46,985 bases of DNA, from positions 1-46,985 of the forward strand of contig DIOT01000007.1 of the NCBI GenBank assembly GCA_002426195.1, in the 5' to 3' direction. The stretch is from Bacteroidales bacterium UBA5507 (GTDB taxonomy: Bacteria; Bacteroidota; Bacteroidia; Bacteroidales; Lentimicrobiaceae). Positions within the stretch are counted from its first letter, which is position 1. Each line of letters starts with the position of its first letter. The notes under the pieces were generated by a model that worked only from the letters and a program-made list of their open reading frames with translations, searched no databases and was not told the origin of the DNA. Positions 17,991-26,498 of this stretch are shown here, in pieces. Position numbers and translations under genes: made by a program.

Positions 17991-17996
17991 TTTTTG

Positions 17997-18004
17997 TACT
18001 TTTG
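17997..18004 (+). promoter_or_regulatory. Putative -7 element of mutS2
   Basis: TACTTTTG matches TAnnTTTG, 53 bp before the mutS2 start and just after the CHAT gene stop. No convincing -33 element is seen. Confidence 0.35.
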
Positions 18005-18057
18005 CTACTGATTTTCACTATAATAGTCTTCTCTAATTATAAACATAACCACTTGTA

Positions 18058-20493
18058 ATGATATATCCGGCAAACTTTGAAATCAAATCGGGTTTTGCTT
18101 CTATAAGAAACTTTTTGCATGACCATTGTTTGGTTGAATATTCACATAATCGCGTTGATCAGCTGACTTTTGAGACTGATTATGCAAACCTGGCCCGGCT
18201 GTTGGGAGAAACAGCTGAAATGAAAAATATACTTCAATATATTCCCGGGTTTCCTCAACAAGATTATTACGACCTTTCTACAGAAATATCAAGAATAAGA
18301 GTAAAAGGGACATATATTGAACCGGAAGTGCTTCCCGAACTTAAACTATCGCTGGAAGCCATAACTGCAATTATTGAATTCTTAACTAATCTCGAAGAGT
18401 CTCAATTTCCCAATCTTAAGAACAGAATACCAATAGAAGTTCCTGATAAGAGAATAATTGATGCCATAAATAGAATTTCAGATGAGAAAGCTGAAATAAA
18501 GGATAAAGCCAGCGAACGACTTTATGAATTAAGAAAGGAAATAAGAAGCAGAATTTCATCGGTAAATCATAGAATTGGCCAATTGCTTGTACAAGCCAGA
18601 AAAGATAATCTGGTAAGTGATGAAACTGATTTAACCATCAGGAATGGTAGACTAGTGATTCCTGTGCCTTCAGGAAACAAAAGAAAAATAAAAGGTTATG
18701 TTCATGACACATCTGCCACAGGGCAAACGGTTTATTTAGAACCTGCAGAAGTGTTTGAAATTAACAACGATATCCAAAACCTCAGGGTTGAAGAAAAACA
18801 GGAAATAATTCACATACTGACAGAATTCACCGATTTTTTAAGAATATTCTGTGATGACCTGCTTTCACTATACCGGTTTCTGGGTGAAATAGATTTCATA
18901 AGAGCTAAAGCTTTATTCGCGATTGATATAAACGCAATACAACCTGAATTAAGACGTGATCCTGTTATTGAGTGGAGGAATGCCGTTCACCCATTACTTC
19001 AAAAAACCCTGAGGAAACAAGGTAAAAACATTATTTCTCAGAATATTACTCTTAATGAGGAACAAAGAATAATGATTATCAGCGGACCAAATGCCGGGGG
19101 TAAATCAGTTACTCTTAAGACAGTAGCTCTTTTGCAATACATGTTTCAGTGCGGATTGATGATACCTGTAGGAAATGACTCGAAATCGGGAATCTTCTCT
19201 AAACTTTTCATGGAAATCGGAGATGAACAATCACTGGAAAATGACCTGAGCACATACAGCTCACACCTGATGCATATTAAGCATTTCATTGAGAATGCGA
19301 ACAATGCAACCCTGTTTCTCATTGATGAATTCGGATCGGGGACCGAGCCACAGTTAGGTGGGGCCATTGCTGAGGCTGCACTGCATGAGCTCAATAAGAA
19401 GAAAGCGTTTGGAGTGGTGACAACCCATTATTCCAATCTTAAGCTTATGGCTGATAATGAGCAGGGCATCTTTAATGCGGCTATGCTTTATGACACTAAA
19501 GCAATGCAACCACTCTTTAAGTTAAGCATTGGCAAACCGGGTAGTTCATTTGCTTTTGAGATTGCCAATAAAATTGGTTTCCCCAAGGAGATACTTGAAA
19601 ATGCTACGTCAAAAATCAGTACAAGTCAGTTGGATTTTGAAAAGCAACTGGCACAGCTTGAGGTAGACAAAAGATTCATTGCCGGTAAAATTGCAGAGCT
19701 GAATATTGCAGATTCTACGCTTGCTGAATTAGTTTCGCGTTATCAGAAATTGTTGTCGGACCTGGAAGAAAAGAAATTAACCATAATAAAGGATGCCAGG
19801 CTTAAAGCTGAAAGTATAGTGAGCAAATCAAACAAACTGATTGAAAATGCAATACGGCAGATTAAAGAGAAACAAGCTGAAAAAGAAGCTACAAAGCAAA
19901 TAAGAGAAGAACTTTCCAAGGCCACTGAAGAGGTAATAGAAGATGATCTGAAGTTAGAAATCGATGAAGTTCCGACACAAAACAAGCAACCTGATGAGGC
20001 AAAGCCTGAATTTACAGGTCCTTTTAAAAAAGGATCGTATGTTAAAATTGAAGGTCAGGATAATGTTGGGGTAATAGAAGATTTGAAAGGGAATAAAGTT
20101 GACGTGACATTCGGTTCATTCAGACTTAAAACAACAACAGATAAGTTGGAACATGCCAGTTCTTCTGAAATAAGATTGTATGAGAGCATAAAGCATTATG
20201 GTAAAAGATCCTCTTCTATTATCAATGAGCTTTCAGTTAAGATGGCTGATTTTAAAATGACTATAGATTTGCGGGGTAAAAAACCTGAAGAAGCACAGAG
20301 TGATCTGAGCAGATATATTGATCAGGCACTACTTTTGAGTGTCAAAGAAATAAGAATATTACATGGTAAAGGTCAGGGAGCATTAAGAAATATGGTTCAT
20401 CAATATTTAAATGACATGCAGGAAGTGCTTGAAATTGAGGATGAAGCACCAGAACGGGGAGGCAATGGAGTAACAGTTGTTTATCTGCATTAA
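18058..20493 (+). CDS. mutS2: MutS2 family ATPase/endonuclease with Smr domain
   Basis: 811 residues in MutS2 order: N-terminal core and clamp helices without the mismatch-binding domain of MutS1, ATPase with Walker A GPNAGGKS (343-350) and Walker B region LIDEFGSGTEP, a long charged coiled-coil (about 520-660), a KOW-like beta segment (KGSYVKIEGQDNVGVIE), and a C-terminal Smr nuclease domain with IDLRGK (736-741) and LHGKGQGALR (768-777). MutS2 proteins are linked to suppression of recombination and, in Bacillus, to ribosome-collision rescue. It is transcribed alone. The start at 18058 fits the usual length. Confidence 0.95.
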   Translation: MIYPANFEIKSGFASIRNFLHDHCLVEYSHNRVDQLTFETDYANLARLLGETAEMKNILQYIPGFPQQDYYDLSTEISRIRVKGTYIEPEVLPELKLSLEAITAIIEFLTNLEESQFPNLKNRIPIEVPDKRIIDAINRISDEKAEIKDKASERLYELRKEIRSRISSVNHRIGQLLVQARKDNLVSDETDLTIRNGRLVIPVPSGNKRKIKGYVHDTSATGQTVYLEPAEVFEINNDIQNLRVEEKQEIIHILTEFTDFLRIFCDDLLSLYRFLGEIDFIRAKALFAIDINAIQPELRRDPVIEWRNAVHPLLQKTLRKQGKNIISQNITLNEEQRIMIISGPNAGGKSVTLKTVALLQYMFQCGLMIPVGNDSKSGIFSKLFMEIGDEQSLENDLSTYSSHLMHIKHFIENANNATLFLIDEFGSGTEPQLGGAIAEAALHELNKKKAFGVVTTHYSNLKLMADNEQGIFNAAMLYDTKAMQPLFKLSIGKPGSSFAFEIANKIGFPKEILENATSKISTSQLDFEKQLAQLEVDKRFIAGKIAELNIADSTLAELVSRYQKLLSDLEEKKLTIIKDARLKAESIVSKSNKLIENAIRQIKEKQAEKEATKQIREELSKATEEVIEDDLKLEIDEVPTQNKQPDEAKPEFTGPFKKGSYVKIEGQDNVGVIEDLKGNKVDVTFGSFRLKTTTDKLEHASSSEIRLYESIKHYGKRSSSIINELSVKMADFKMTIDLRGKKPEEAQSDLSRYIDQALLLSVKEIRILHGKGQGALRNMVHQYLNDMQEVLEIEDEAPERGGNGVTVVYLH

Positions 20494-20639
20494 AGCACAC
20501 GGAGCTTAAATAGTCCCTATATAGTTAAGAGTTTAATCGCTTTCTTCGATAATCTGAACAGAAAACATCTTCGATGTATCATTGTTATTTAACCCTTAAG
20601 AAACATATTTAAATATATAAACAAGATTATCACTTAAAA

Positions 20640-20861
20640 ATGGCAGGTAAAGCAATTAACAGAAATCTCATTAAAAACATAGCAGGAATGATAATTGGAG
20701 CTATCGGTGGCTATTTATATTATCATTTTGTTGGGTGTAACAGTGGCTCATGCGCAATTACGAGCAACCCATACATGAGTATACTATGGGGTGGAGTTAT
20801 GGGTTACCTGTTATTCGACATATTCAAGCTTAAGAACCCGGCTAAGACTCAGGAAGATTAA
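20640..20861 (+). CDS. Small membrane protein, DUF6132 family
   Basis: 73 residues with two hydrophobic helices (about 12-31 and 47-62) separated by a loop carrying HFVGCNSGSCAITSNPY. The Cys-x4-Cys loop and the small Gly-rich helices are characteristic of DUF6132, a family of short Bacteroidota and related membrane proteins without known function. The loop resembles membrane proteins found next to thioredoxin-like and rhodanese genes, but no such neighbour is present here. Its stop codon interlocks with that of the convergent MmcQ-like gene within TTAA. Confidence 0.75.
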   Translation: MAGKAINRNLIKNIAGMIIGAIGGYLYYHFVGCNSGSCAITSNPYMSILWGGVMGYLLFDIFKLKNPAKTQED

Positions 20862-21193
20862 GATTTTCTTTTATTTTTTTGTTTTACAAGATCATATGAG
20901 TCAGTTATCCATTCATAAATTAGCTTATCACTGATTGAGCCGTCAATTTCAACAGTATTCCATAATTTCTTATGCATATGATATCCCGGTTTTACAACAC
21001 CAGGATAACTTAACCTGAGTTCTTCAGCTTTTTCGGGATCGCATTTAACATTTATACTTAAAGGGCCCTCCAAATCTGTTAACAGAAACATCTTGCCATT
21101 TACTTTAAATACAAGGGTAGTTTCATCGAAAGGGAAACCTTCGGTTACATCCGGCAGACTTATACAGAAGTCTCTCAATTCCTCGATATTCAT
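20858..21193 (-). CDS. MmcQ/YjbR family protein
   Basis: 111 residues matching the MmcQ/YjbR (double-wing) fold: an N-terminal helix MNIEELRDFCISLPDVTEGFPFDETTLV split across the family motif, the strand VFKVNGKMFLL, the SINVKCDPEKAEELR segment and the HMHKKLWNTVEIDG turn. The family has a DNA-binding-like fold but no established role. It is a single gene. A TATTTTTG element lies 22 bp upstream of the start (21215-21222, minus). There is no room for a terminator between it and the DUF6132 gene. Confidence 0.88.
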   Translation of the reverse strand: MNIEELRDFCISLPDVTEGFPFDETTLVFKVNGKMFLLTDLEGPLSINVKCDPEKAEELRLSYPGVVKPGYHMHKKLWNTVEIDGSISDKLIYEWITDSYDLVKQKNKRKS

Positions 21194-21214
21194 TTAGTTT
21201 TAATTTGTGAGCTA

Positions 21215-21222
21215 CAAAAATA
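21215..21222 (-). promoter_or_regulatory. Putative -7 element of the MmcQ-like gene
   Basis: TATTTTTG on the minus strand fits TAnnTTTG, 21 bp before the ATG at 21193. No clear -33 element is seen. Confidence 0.4.
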
Positions 21223-21351
21223 ACATCTTAAACTTAAGATTCCCTTAAAATTTAGGATGTAACAATTGCCCAATTACGGTGTTAAGTATTAGTTATCAGG
21301 CTATTGACCTCACTTTTTACAATATTAAAAAACCACCGGAAGCCTTATCAC

Positions 21352-21381
21352 TTTGGTTTTTTGATAATAGTCGTACCTTTG
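21352..21381 (+). promoter_or_regulatory. Bacteroidota-type promoter for the acyl-CoA carboxylase genes
   Basis: TTTG, an 18-bp spacer, then TACCTTTG, close to TTTG-N19-21-TAnnTTTG. It lies 55 bp before the carboxyltransferase ATG. Confidence 0.55.
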
Positions 21382-21436
21382 TGTGCTTTTTTGAAAGGCA
21401 GAATAGGGAAAGAGAGTATAACCTAAAACTTCACAA

Positions 21437-22984
21437 ATGTCATTATCAAAAAAAACGTCTGACCTTAAGAAGAGGATGCGAGATGCATTGATGGGCGGAG
21501 GAACAGTTGCTATTGAGAAACAAAAAGCTACGGGCAAGATGACTGCCCGTGAAAGAATCATAGCATTACTTGATCCTAAATCATTCCATGAGTATGACCT
21601 ATTTGTTGAACATGCAGGAAAAGACTTCAATATGGGAGACAAGTACCTGCCTGGAGATGGTGTCATTACAGGAACCGGAACACTAAACGGATATCCGGTT
21701 TGTATCTATGCGCAAGACTTTACTGTGGCCGGTGGCTCTCTTGGATGGATGCATGCCAAGAAAATCACAAAGATTATGGACCATGCAATGAAATTGAAGG
21801 TCCCAATTATTGGTATTAATGATTCGGGTGGAGCTCGTATTCAGGAAGGAGTTAATTCACTTGCGGGTTATGGTGAAATATTTTTCCGTAATACACAAGC
21901 TTCAGGGGTAATACCTCAACTGAGCGTAATTTTAGGTCCTTGCGCCGGCGGTGCTGTTTATTCACCTGCTCTTACCGACTTCGTATTCGTGGTAGATAAA
22001 ATTTCTAAAATGTTTATCACCGGTCCTGAAGTTATCAAAACTGTGTTAGGTGAAGAAATTTCAATGGAAGAACTGGGAGGTGCCAGAGTTCAAAGTGAAA
22101 TAACAGGTAACGCTCACTTCTTTGCTGAAAGCGAAGCTGAGTGCTTTGAACAGATCAAGACTCTGTGTAGCTTTATTCCATGGAATAATGATAAGAAAGC
22201 AGAAGCTTTCCCGAAGAAACCACCAAGAACCCGTTCATTTAATATCGATTCGATATTCCCGACTAATCCGAGACAACCTTACGATGTTAAAGATGTTATA
22301 AGATCAATAGTTGATGATTCTGAGTTCTTTGAAGTACAGAGTATGTTCGCTGCCAATATTGTTATTGGTTTCGCAAGACTTAACGGAAATACAGTTGGTT
22401 TTGTGGCTAACCAGCCATTAGTTCTGGCCGGTGTACTCGATGTAGATTCATCTGACAAAGCAGCCAGATTTATTCGTTACTGTGATGCTTTTAATATTCC
22501 TTTGGTTACTCTGGTAGACTTACCCGGTTATTTGCCAGGTATTGATCAGGAACATGCAGGTGTTATCAGACATGGAGCAAAAGTCCTCTATGCTTATTCA
22601 GAAGCAACAGTTCCCAAAATGACTGTTATTCTCAGAAAAGCATACGGAGGAGGATACATTGCTATGTGCTCAAGCCATTTAAGGGCCGACTTCGTATTCG
22701 CCTGGCCAACAGCAGAAATTGCTGTTATGGGTCCGGAAGGTGCAGCTAATATTATTTTCAGAAATGAAATTAAGAGTGCTGAAAATCCTGAAGAAATGCG
22801 TAAACAAAAAATTAAGGAATACAAAGATAAGTTTGCTAATCCTTATGTTGCTGCAGCTTACGGATACGTTGACGCAGTAATTGAACCTGCAGAAACAAGA
22901 AATATGTTGATTCATGCTTTATCAATCTCAACCGAAAAAGCACAAGTCACTCCAAAAAAGAAACACGGTATTCCACCATTCTAA
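21437..22984 (+). CDS. mmdA: Acyl-CoA carboxylase/decarboxylase carboxyltransferase subunit (propionyl/methylmalonyl-CoA type)
   Basis: 515 residues, full length for biotin-dependent carboxyltransferases of the PccB/MmdA family. Typical features are TARERI near residue 36, the N-domain segment INDSGGARIQEGV, the acyl-CoA site around GPCAGGAVYSPAL and FITGPEV, and the C-domain biotin/oxyanion region RKAYGGGYIAMCSSH. It moves CO2 between carboxybiotin and propionyl-CoA/methylmalonyl-CoA. The next gene is its biotin carrier. Whether it works as a carboxylase (with a biotin carboxylase elsewhere) or with a membrane sodium-pumping decarboxylase cannot be decided from the window, as neither partner is here. 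Confidence 0.9.
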   Translation: MSLSKKTSDLKKRMRDALMGGGTVAIEKQKATGKMTARERIIALLDPKSFHEYDLFVEHAGKDFNMGDKYLPGDGVITGTGTLNGYPVCIYAQDFTVAGGSLGWMHAKKITKIMDHAMKLKVPIIGINDSGGARIQEGVNSLAGYGEIFFRNTQASGVIPQLSVILGPCAGGAVYSPALTDFVFVVDKISKMFITGPEVIKTVLGEEISMEELGGARVQSEITGNAHFFAESEAECFEQIKTLCSFIPWNNDKKAEAFPKKPPRTRSFNIDSIFPTNPRQPYDVKDVIRSIVDDSEFFEVQSMFAANIVIGFARLNGNTVGFVANQPLVLAGVLDVDSSDKAARFIRYCDAFNIPLVTLVDLPGYLPGIDQEHAGVIRHGAKVLYAYSEATVPKMTVILRKAYGGGYIAMCSSHLRADFVFAWPTAEIAVMGPEGAANIIFRNEIKSAENPEEMRKQKIKEYKDKFANPYVAAAYGYVDAVIEPAETRNMLIHALSISTEKAQVTPKKKHGIPPF

Positions 22985-22994
22985 TTATTTAACC

Positions 22995-23312
22995 ATGGAA
23001 GAATCAGGAGAATTGAAATCAATTAATATTGATAACATAAAGTATAAGACAAGGTTGACAAGGAAATATGTTGACCGGAAGGCTTACGAACCCATTATAC
23101 CAGGCAATATTTATTCGTTTATCCCTGGAACGATTCTTAAAATTATGGTTAAAGAAGGCGACAAGGTTAAGAAGGGTGATGTTTTATTGCAACTCGAAGC
23201 AATGAAAATGTCGAATAATCTAATTGCTCCAATAGATGGGAAAGTGAATAAACTTCATGTTAAACAAGGTGATATGGTTCATAAGAACTACCTGCTTGTT
23301 GAAATAAAATAA
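22995..23312 (+). CDS. mmdC: Biotin carboxyl carrier protein of the acyl-CoA carboxylase
   Basis: 105 residues from the ATG at 22995, 10 bp after the carboxyltransferase stop. The open frame extends further upstream but only inside the preceding gene. The C-terminal 70 residues form a biotinyl domain with the modification motif LEAMKMSN, the biotinylated residue being Lys71, followed by the usual NNLIAPIDGKV and VKQGDMV strands. The short N-terminal part lacks the Pro/Ala-rich linker seen in many MmdC proteins. A strong terminator follows, so the two genes form a closed operon. Confidence 0.9.
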   Translation: MEESGELKSINIDNIKYKTRLTRKYVDRKAYEPIIPGNIYSFIPGTILKIMVKEGDKVKKGDVLLQLEAMKMSNNLIAPIDGKVNKLHVKQGDMVHKNYLLVEIK

Positions 23313-23340
23313 GAAAAAGCCGGTTAAAACCGGCTTTTTC
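23313..23340. terminator. Bidirectional terminator between the carboxylase operon and engB
   Basis: GAAAAAGCCGG and CCGGCTTTTTC form an 11-bp stem around a TT-AAAA loop, with A and T runs at either end. It serves the convergent operons. Confidence 0.9.
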
Positions 23341-23368
23341 TTTTAATTCCTGTTTACATTAAAAAAGT

Positions 23369-23986
23369 TTAATCATTACGGGCATCCCATACACGATTGT
23401 TCGCTTCGATAAAATTTAGCACTTCCGAACATCCGGTACCATCTTCACTCGAGGTTATAAATGATTGAGGCAATTCCTCCCACTCTTGCAACAATTCATG
23501 TTTAATTGCTGCAATGTTTGAATTAAGCTGGTTAGCGTTTAGCTTATCACTTTTTGTAAAAATCAAAGTCAATGGAAGCTGGTTTTCACCAAACCAGTTA
23601 ATCATGTTTTTGTCAGAAGCTTTCAATTCAATTCTGCTATCCAGGAGTATGAAGGTTGAGACCAGGTTTTCTCTTTTGGTAAGGTATTCATGTATCATGA
23701 GTTCCCATTTTTCTCTCTCCTTCTTAGAAATTTTTGCATAACCATAACCTGGCAAATCTACTAGTAACCACTCATCATTAATCATGAAATGGTTTATTAA
23801 ACGAGTTTTTCCGGGTGTAGCAGATACTCTTGCCAGATTCTTTCTACCCAGCAGTCGATTTATTAAAGATGATTTTCCAACATTAGATCTTCCTATAAAA
23901 GCATATTCCGGTTTATCACTTTTCGGGCATTTTGTATAGGTGGTATTACTTGAAAGAAATTCTGCTTTTTTAATAATCATCGACAC
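23369..23986 (-). CDS. engB: Ribosome biogenesis GTPase EngB/YsxC (YihA)
   Basis: 205 residues of the TrmE-Era-EngA-EngB-Septin family. G1 is GRSNVGKSS, G2 is in the ATPGKTR region, G3 is DLPGYGYAK, and G4 is TKSDKLN. The length is normal for EngB, which is required for 50S subunit assembly. It is the last gene of a minus-strand run: the GNAT gene ends only 5 bp upstream, so it is probably co-transcribed with the lipid acyltransferase pair. Confidence 0.95.
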   Translation of the reverse strand: MSMIIKKAEFLSSNTTYTKCPKSDKPEYAFIGRSNVGKSSLINRLLGRKNLARVSATPGKTRLINHFMINDEWLLVDLPGYGYAKISKKEREKWELMIHEYLTKRENLVSTFILLDSRIELKASDKNMINWFGENQLPLTLIFTKSDKLNANQLNSNIAAIKHELLQEWEELPQSFITSSEDGTGCSEVLNFIEANNRVWDARND

Positions 23987-23991
23987 TAAGA

Positions 23992-24915
23992 TTACTGTGC
24001 TACAGAAAGATGTCGTTCAATTTTCATCCCGTATATATCGCCAATCGTTATCAGAATACCGGATTCCTCAACGTCTCCAAAACCTTCATTTATGCTGGTA
24101 CCAAAAAACTTCATGGTTGAAGAAAGATTCATATAGGCATTTACTAATGGGGGGATACCTTCGCCTAATCCTCTTACCTTTTGAATCAGAACTTTATAAT
24201 CCTTATCGTAAGAATTATGTGTAAAGTATGATTCCAGTTCGTTAAGATCAGTTGTCAGTTCGAGAGGTACTTTTGGTGTGACAAGACTTTCTTTATCACC
24301 AAAATACTTATTCAGGAAAAATAAGATCAGATCTCTTGCCTTCACGTTGTACGAAGGATACATTGTAATCTTACCAAAGTAGTATCTGGCATCAGGATTC
24401 TGTATTATAACTGCTCCCAATCCATCCCAGATATTATCGAGCGAATACATTCCTTTCCTGATATTATTTGTTGGCTGATAATTTGGTTGCACAAATGAAC
24501 GACCAAGTTCAATAGTATATGGCAGGTATTCTTTAAGGAATCTTTCGTTATAATTAAAAAGTTTGAATGTTGGTGTTTCTATGTATCCGTCTTTATTAGG
24601 AACAAGGTCCTTACAATGAAGGAATCTATAACCGCCAACTATTTCTTTGTCTATAGGGTTCCAAACGATCAATTGCTCGAAGGGTTTTTCGCAGGTATCA
24701 TAAATATCCAGATCGCAACTTTTACCGGTACCACCACCTGCATCCCTGAAAGTAATTTCTCTCAATCGGCCAATCTCTTTAGTTACATTAGGCGAATTGT
24801 GATAGTTAACCACATATATGTGGTTATTACCCGCATTGGTCTTTCTAATTAATTTATCAGGAGTTAGTTCTTTTTCCAGCAATTCGCGCTGCAACGAGGG
24901 GATTATAGTTTCCAT
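23992..24915 (-). CDS. GNAT-fold N-acyltransferase, GlsB/OlsB-like
   Basis: 307 residues from METIIPSLQ at 24915, which starts immediately after the stop of the upstream PlsC-like gene; a longer frame to 24972 would overlap that gene. The core (GRLREITFRDAGGGTG, IVGGYRFL, YTIELGRSFV) matches the OlsB/hemolysin-type acetyltransferase family, which acylates the amino group of an amino acid with 3-hydroxy-acyl-ACP. In Bacteroides a GNAT/PlsC-like pair, GlsB/GlsA, makes glycine lipids. The adjacency here supports that role, but the amino acid (glycine, serine or ornithine) is not readable from the sequence. Confidence 0.78.
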   Translation of the reverse strand: METIIPSLQRELLEKELTPDKLIRKTNAGNNHIYVVNYHNSPNVTKEIGRLREITFRDAGGGTGKSCDLDIYDTCEKPFEQLIVWNPIDKEIVGGYRFLHCKDLVPNKDGYIETPTFKLFNYNERFLKEYLPYTIELGRSFVQPNYQPTNNIRKGMYSLDNIWDGLGAVIIQNPDARYYFGKITMYPSYNVKARDLILFFLNKYFGDKESLVTPKVPLELTTDLNELESYFTHNSYDKDYKVLIQKVRGLGEGIPPLVNAYMNLSSTMKFFGTSINEGFGDVEESGILITIGDIYGMKIERHLSVAQ

Positions 24916-24916
24916 A

Positions 24917-25777
24917 TTAATTTTCAAATGTGGTAAATTTGGCATCAGGTTCGTGCTCCAGTCTATAAACATGTGAGCGAACTTTAGAAGCCCATTCTTT
25001 ATCTTTTATTGAGTTTGTGAAGGTTTCAATTGCTATCGGTTTCCCAAATGTTATTTTCAGGTCCTTATTATTCTGCTTAAACATTTCGTCCACTAAATAT
25101 AACATTTCAATATTGGCTTTTAAGCCGATTTTTTTTCTGATTCTGGCCAGATTGTAAAAGAAATTAGAATTCCTGCCACTAATGTGAACCGGTAATATAT
25201 CGCGTTTATATTTACGTGCATGAGATAAGAAAGTCTTCTTCCAATCCAGATCAATAATTTGTCCTTTAATCTTCCTTGAGCATAGCCCTGCAGGAAAGAA
25301 CAACACTACCTTTTCAGACGCAAAAACATCATTTAATATTTGAATATTCTCTGCATTAGAACCATGCTTATTTATAGGGACAAAAAGACTCTTCAAATTT
25401 TGTATGTGCATTAAGAAATCATTTGCTGTCATTGCAATATGAGGTTTCACACGGCCAATGACCAGCATTAGTGCCATTCCGTCAAGCCCACCTAAAGGGT
25501 GATTCGACACAACTACATAATTACCGTTTTTATCAAAGTTATTGGCACCTTCGACCTTAATTTTTACATTAAATTCATTTAAAACTGCATCAAGAAACTC
25601 TATTCCTTCCTTTTCTTTGTGCTTGTTGATAATATTGTTGAGCTGATCCTGATGAAGAATTCGTTTTAGATACCGTACTATAAAACCAGGAAGAGCCTTC
25701 AATAGTTTAGGGCTCTTACCAGAGATAACCTTCTCAACGTCAATAATTCTAGAATCACTTTGTACTTCCGTCCCCAT
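24917..25777 (-). CDS. PlsC-like O-acyltransferase, GlsA/OlsA-like
   Basis: 286 residues with a lysophospholipid-acyltransferase domain. The catalytic His is His93 in SNHPLGGLDG, followed by Asp99, so the spacing is H-x5-D rather than the H-x4-D of standard PlsC; this longer spacing with HPLGG appears typical of the hemolysin-like acyltransferase group. The PAG segment (FFPAGLCSRK) follows. It would add the second fatty acid to the N-acyl amino acid made by the next gene. It is the first gene of the acyltransferase-engB run. A TATTTTTG element lies about 35 bp upstream (25812-25819). Confidence 0.78.
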   Translation of the reverse strand: MGTEVQSDSRIIDVEKVISGKSPKLLKALPGFIVRYLKRILHQDQLNNIINKHKEKEGIEFLDAVLNEFNVKIKVEGANNFDKNGNYVVVSNHPLGGLDGMALMLVIGRVKPHIAMTANDFLMHIQNLKSLFVPINKHGSNAENIQILNDVFASEKVVLFFPAGLCSRKIKGQIIDLDWKKTFLSHARKYKRDILPVHISGRNSNFFYNLARIRKKIGLKANIEMLYLVDEMFKQNNKDLKITFGKPIAIETFTNSIKDKEWASKVRSHVYRLEHEPDAKFTTFEN

Positions 25778-25811
25778 TTCAGTGATTGCCTTCTCAGCTT
25801 TAATATTTTCA

Positions 25812-25819
25812 CAAAAATA
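25812..25819 (-). promoter_or_regulatory. Putative -7 element of the acyltransferase-engB operon
   Basis: TATTTTTG on the minus strand fits TAnnTTTG, 34 bp before the ATG at 25777. No good -33 element is visible. Confidence 0.4.
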
Positions 25820-25974
25820 AGCAAAAGTGACGTCTCATCAATGCTTAATATATAAATAGTACACTTCTCAACAATTTATTCTGCAAAGATGCAAATCCTA
25901 TGTGACTGATAATCTGAATTTTACTATACATGGATGTCTGAAATTGAGGTACTTATGCAAAAAGTTATTAACAG

Positions 25975-26000
25975 AGTGGTAAAAAGTGGGAAAAAGTGGT
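25975..26000 (+). promoter_or_regulatory. MraZ-box array: three direct repeats with 10-bp period
   Basis: AGTGG(T/G) begins at 25975, 25985 and 25995, with AAAA or a similar spacer between. MraZ binds TGGG-type direct repeats spaced by about 5 bp in front of its own operon, and this array is 43 bp before the mraZ ATG. Autorepression of the dcw operon is therefore expected. Confidence 0.75.
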
Positions 26001-26042
26001 TTTTATGTGTTATATTTACCACACCAAAAGACAAGATGTAAT

Positions 26043-26495
26043 ATGCTGGAAATGATTGGAGTTCATGACTGCAAAATTGATAACAAGGGTAGGATATTGT
26101 TGCCTACAGCCTTGAAAAGTCAATTGGAGCATGTGATTTCAGAAGGCTTTATCATTAAACGCAGCATTTTTCAAAAATGTCTTGAGATCTATCCCCGTTC
26201 AGTCTGGGAAGAAGATGTAAAGGAAATAAAAAAGCTTAGCCGGTTCACAAAAAAGCACAGCGATTTTATTCGTCTGTTCATGATTGGAGTCAAGGAATTA
26301 GAACTTGATGGGATGGGAAGAATGCAAATACCACGTGATTTGACTCTTTTTGCCGATTTAAACAAAGATATCGTTCTCGCTTCAGCTTTTAATATGATTG
26401 AAGTCTGGAACAAAGAAAAGTATGAGGAGCGGATTGCTGAAGATCAGAATAATTTCTCTGATCTCGCTGAGGAAGTAATGGGGAAAATTATTTAG
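26043..26495 (+). CDS. mraZ: Division/cell-wall cluster transcriptional regulator MraZ
   Basis: 150 residues from MLEMIGVHD. A further open frame begins at 25986 but would start inside the MraZ-box repeats, so I reject it. The protein has two AbrB-like halves, each with the DxxxR signature: DNKGR at 13-17 and DGMGR in the second half. MraZ forms ring oligomers and binds repeats upstream of the dcw operon. It is the first gene of the cluster; rsmH follows after 3 bp. Confidence 0.93.
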   Translation: MLEMIGVHDCKIDNKGRILLPTALKSQLEHVISEGFIIKRSIFQKCLEIYPRSVWEEDVKEIKKLSRFTKKHSDFIRLFMIGVKELELDGMGRMQIPRDLTLFADLNKDIVLASAFNMIEVWNKEKYEERIAEDQNNFSDLAEEVMGKII

Positions 26496-26498
26496 TGT

